Assembly: GCA_946221045.1 (NCBI GenBank)
Contig: CAMIIY010000127.1
Coordinates: forward strand, 1 to 6,255
Source: an uncultured Oceanospirillaceae bacterium
Lineage (GTDB): Bacteria; Pseudomonadota; Gammaproteobacteria; Pseudomonadales; Balneatricaceae
DNA: 6,255 bases
Direction of reading: 5' to 3'
Of this stretch, positions 5,305 to 6,255 are shown piece by piece. A program made the translations under genes and the position numbers. Numbering within the stretch: position 1 is the stretch's first letter; every line of letters begins with the position of its first letter. Under the pieces are notes generated by a model that made no database searches, was not told the DNA's origin, and was given only the letters and a program-made list of their open reading frames with translations.

Positions 5305-6255
5305 TTACTTAGGCAGTTTGAAGGTCCAAACCGCGCCACCCTGGTTCAGGTGTTTAACGCGCTTAGCAACTTCACCACCCCACAGAGGTACTGCACCACC
5401 CCAACCGGAAACTACGGAGATGTACTGCTCACCGTCCTGTTCCCAAGTGATTGGAGAGCCTACGATACCGGAACCTGTGTTGAACTGATAAACCAGCTCA
5501 CCAGTCTTGGCGTTGAAGCCCTTCAGGTAGCCCTCTGGAGTACCGATGAATACCAGGTTACCCGCAGTAGTCATAGCACCACCCCACAGAGGAGCGTAGT
5601 TTTCGTAACGCCATACTTCTTTACCGGTCTTCGGATCCATTGCACGCAGCACACCGATGTATTCATCGTTGGTTGGGTGAATAGTGAAACCAGCACCTAA
5701 GTAAGCTGCACCTTTTTTGTATGCAGTTGGTTCGTTCCAGATATCCATCTGCCATTCGTTAGAAGGCACGTAGAACAGCTCAGTGTCTTTGCTGTATGCC
5801 ATTGGCATCCAGTTTTTACCACCCAGGAAGGATGGAGCTGCGACAACGGTCTGGCCTTTTTTGCCATCTTTGGAATCAGCCGGGTTACCAGGACGGTTAG
5901 CATCATCATAGATTGGACGGCCAGTTTTTGGATCCAGACCTTTAGCCCAGGAGATCTTCTCAACAAATGGGAAGCCACGGATGAAGCTACCGTTTTCGCG
6001 GTTCAGGACGTACATGAAACCGTTACGGTCAGCAGTTGCTGCTGCTTTGATGGTTTTGCCGCCTTCTTTCAGATCGAAAGAGATCAGCTCGTTTACACCA
6101 TCGTAGTCCCAGCCATCGTGTGGAGTAGTCTGGAAGTGCCATGCGATTTTACCAGTATCAGGGTCAATCGCTACACGAGAAGAGGAGAACAGGTTGTCAC
6201 CAGGACGCAGGTGAGAGTTCCATGGCGCTGGGTTACCAGTACCGAAGAACATCAG
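5305..6255 (-). CDS. PQQ-dependent alcohol dehydrogenase, predicted lanthanide-type PedH/ExaF-like (C-terminal half)
   Basis: The C-terminal 316 residues of a periplasmic quinoprotein alcohol dehydrogenase, an eight-bladed propeller usually near 600 residues. The N-terminal half, with the signal peptide and the vicinal disulfide, lies outside the window. Counting from the Met codon at 6252, GTGNPAPWN carries the metal-ligand Asn7. [13 protein letters not shown] carries the catalytic Asp49 and, two residues on, Asp51. That second Asp is the established mark of lanthanide-dependent enzymes (XoxF, ExaF, PedH); calcium enzymes have Ala, Ser or Thr there. [21 protein letters not shown] and [11 protein letters not shown] are further family motifs. 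The enzyme would pass electrons to a cytochrome c and feed aldehyde to the ExaC-like dehydrogenase nearby. No cytochrome gene is visible. Codons are strongly of the preferred type. Two terminators follow. Family certain; lanthanide use is inferred from the motif; the exact alcohol is not readable. Confidence 0.95.
   Translation of the reverse strand: MMFFGTGNPAPWNSHLRPGDNLFSSSRVAIDPDTGKIAWHFQTTPHDGWDYDGVNELISFDLKEGGKTIKAAATADRNGFMYVLNRENGSFIRGFPFVEKISWAKGLDPKTGRPIYDDANRPGNPADSKDGKKGQTVVAAPSFLGGKNWMPMAYSKDTELFYVPSNEWQMDIWNEPTAYKKGAAYLGAGFTIHPTNDEYIGVLRAMDPKTGKEVWRYENYAPLWGGAMTTAGNLVFIGTPEGYLKGFNAKTGELVYQFNTGSGIVGSPITWEQDGEQYISVVSGWGGAVPLWGGEVAKRVKHLNQGGAVWTFKLPK

Overview
The window looks like a stretch of gammaproteobacterial chromosome, perhaps from a marine or Oceanospirillales/Pseudomonas-like organism. 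The grounds are an ExaC/AldB-type aldehyde dehydrogenase, a PQQ alcohol dehydrogenase of the PedH/ExaF kind, a bacterial voltage-gated channel of the NaChBac superfamily, strong Shine-Dalgarno sites and moderate GC content. The genus cannot be fixed from the sequence. There are eight protein genes, two of them cut by the window ends, and no RNA gene, insertion sequence or CRISPR array.

Left part (1-2365), membrane and envelope genes. The window opens inside a plus-strand ion channel gene: pore, S6 helix and coiled-coil tail are visible. It overlaps a LplA/LipM/LipL-family acyltransferase gene by 17 nt. A small lipoprotein gene follows on the same strand. Facing it, and overlapping its 3' end by 7 nt, is a minus-strand pair of small secreted cysteine-containing proteins joined by a 1-nt stop/start overlap.

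Right part (2366-6255), alcohol oxidation. A complete NAD-type acetaldehyde dehydrogenase gene (exaC/aldB-like, minus strand) ends in two tandem rho-independent terminators. The C-terminal half of a PQQ-dependent alcohol dehydrogenase lies further right on the same strand. Together these would oxidise an alcohol to its aldehyde in the periplasm and the aldehyde to the acid in the cytoplasm. The alcohol dehydrogenase has the Asp-Tyr-Asp signature of lanthanide-dependent enzymes. Between the two genes, on the opposite strand, sits an FRG-domain gene of unknown function. It has a low-GC upstream region (about 35% GC over 4201-4380 by hand count) and a bidirectional terminator.

The points most worth following are the calcium-channel-like selectivity filter (TFEDWTD), the lanthanide signature in the alcohol dehydrogenase, and the FRG gene placed between two metabolically paired genes.
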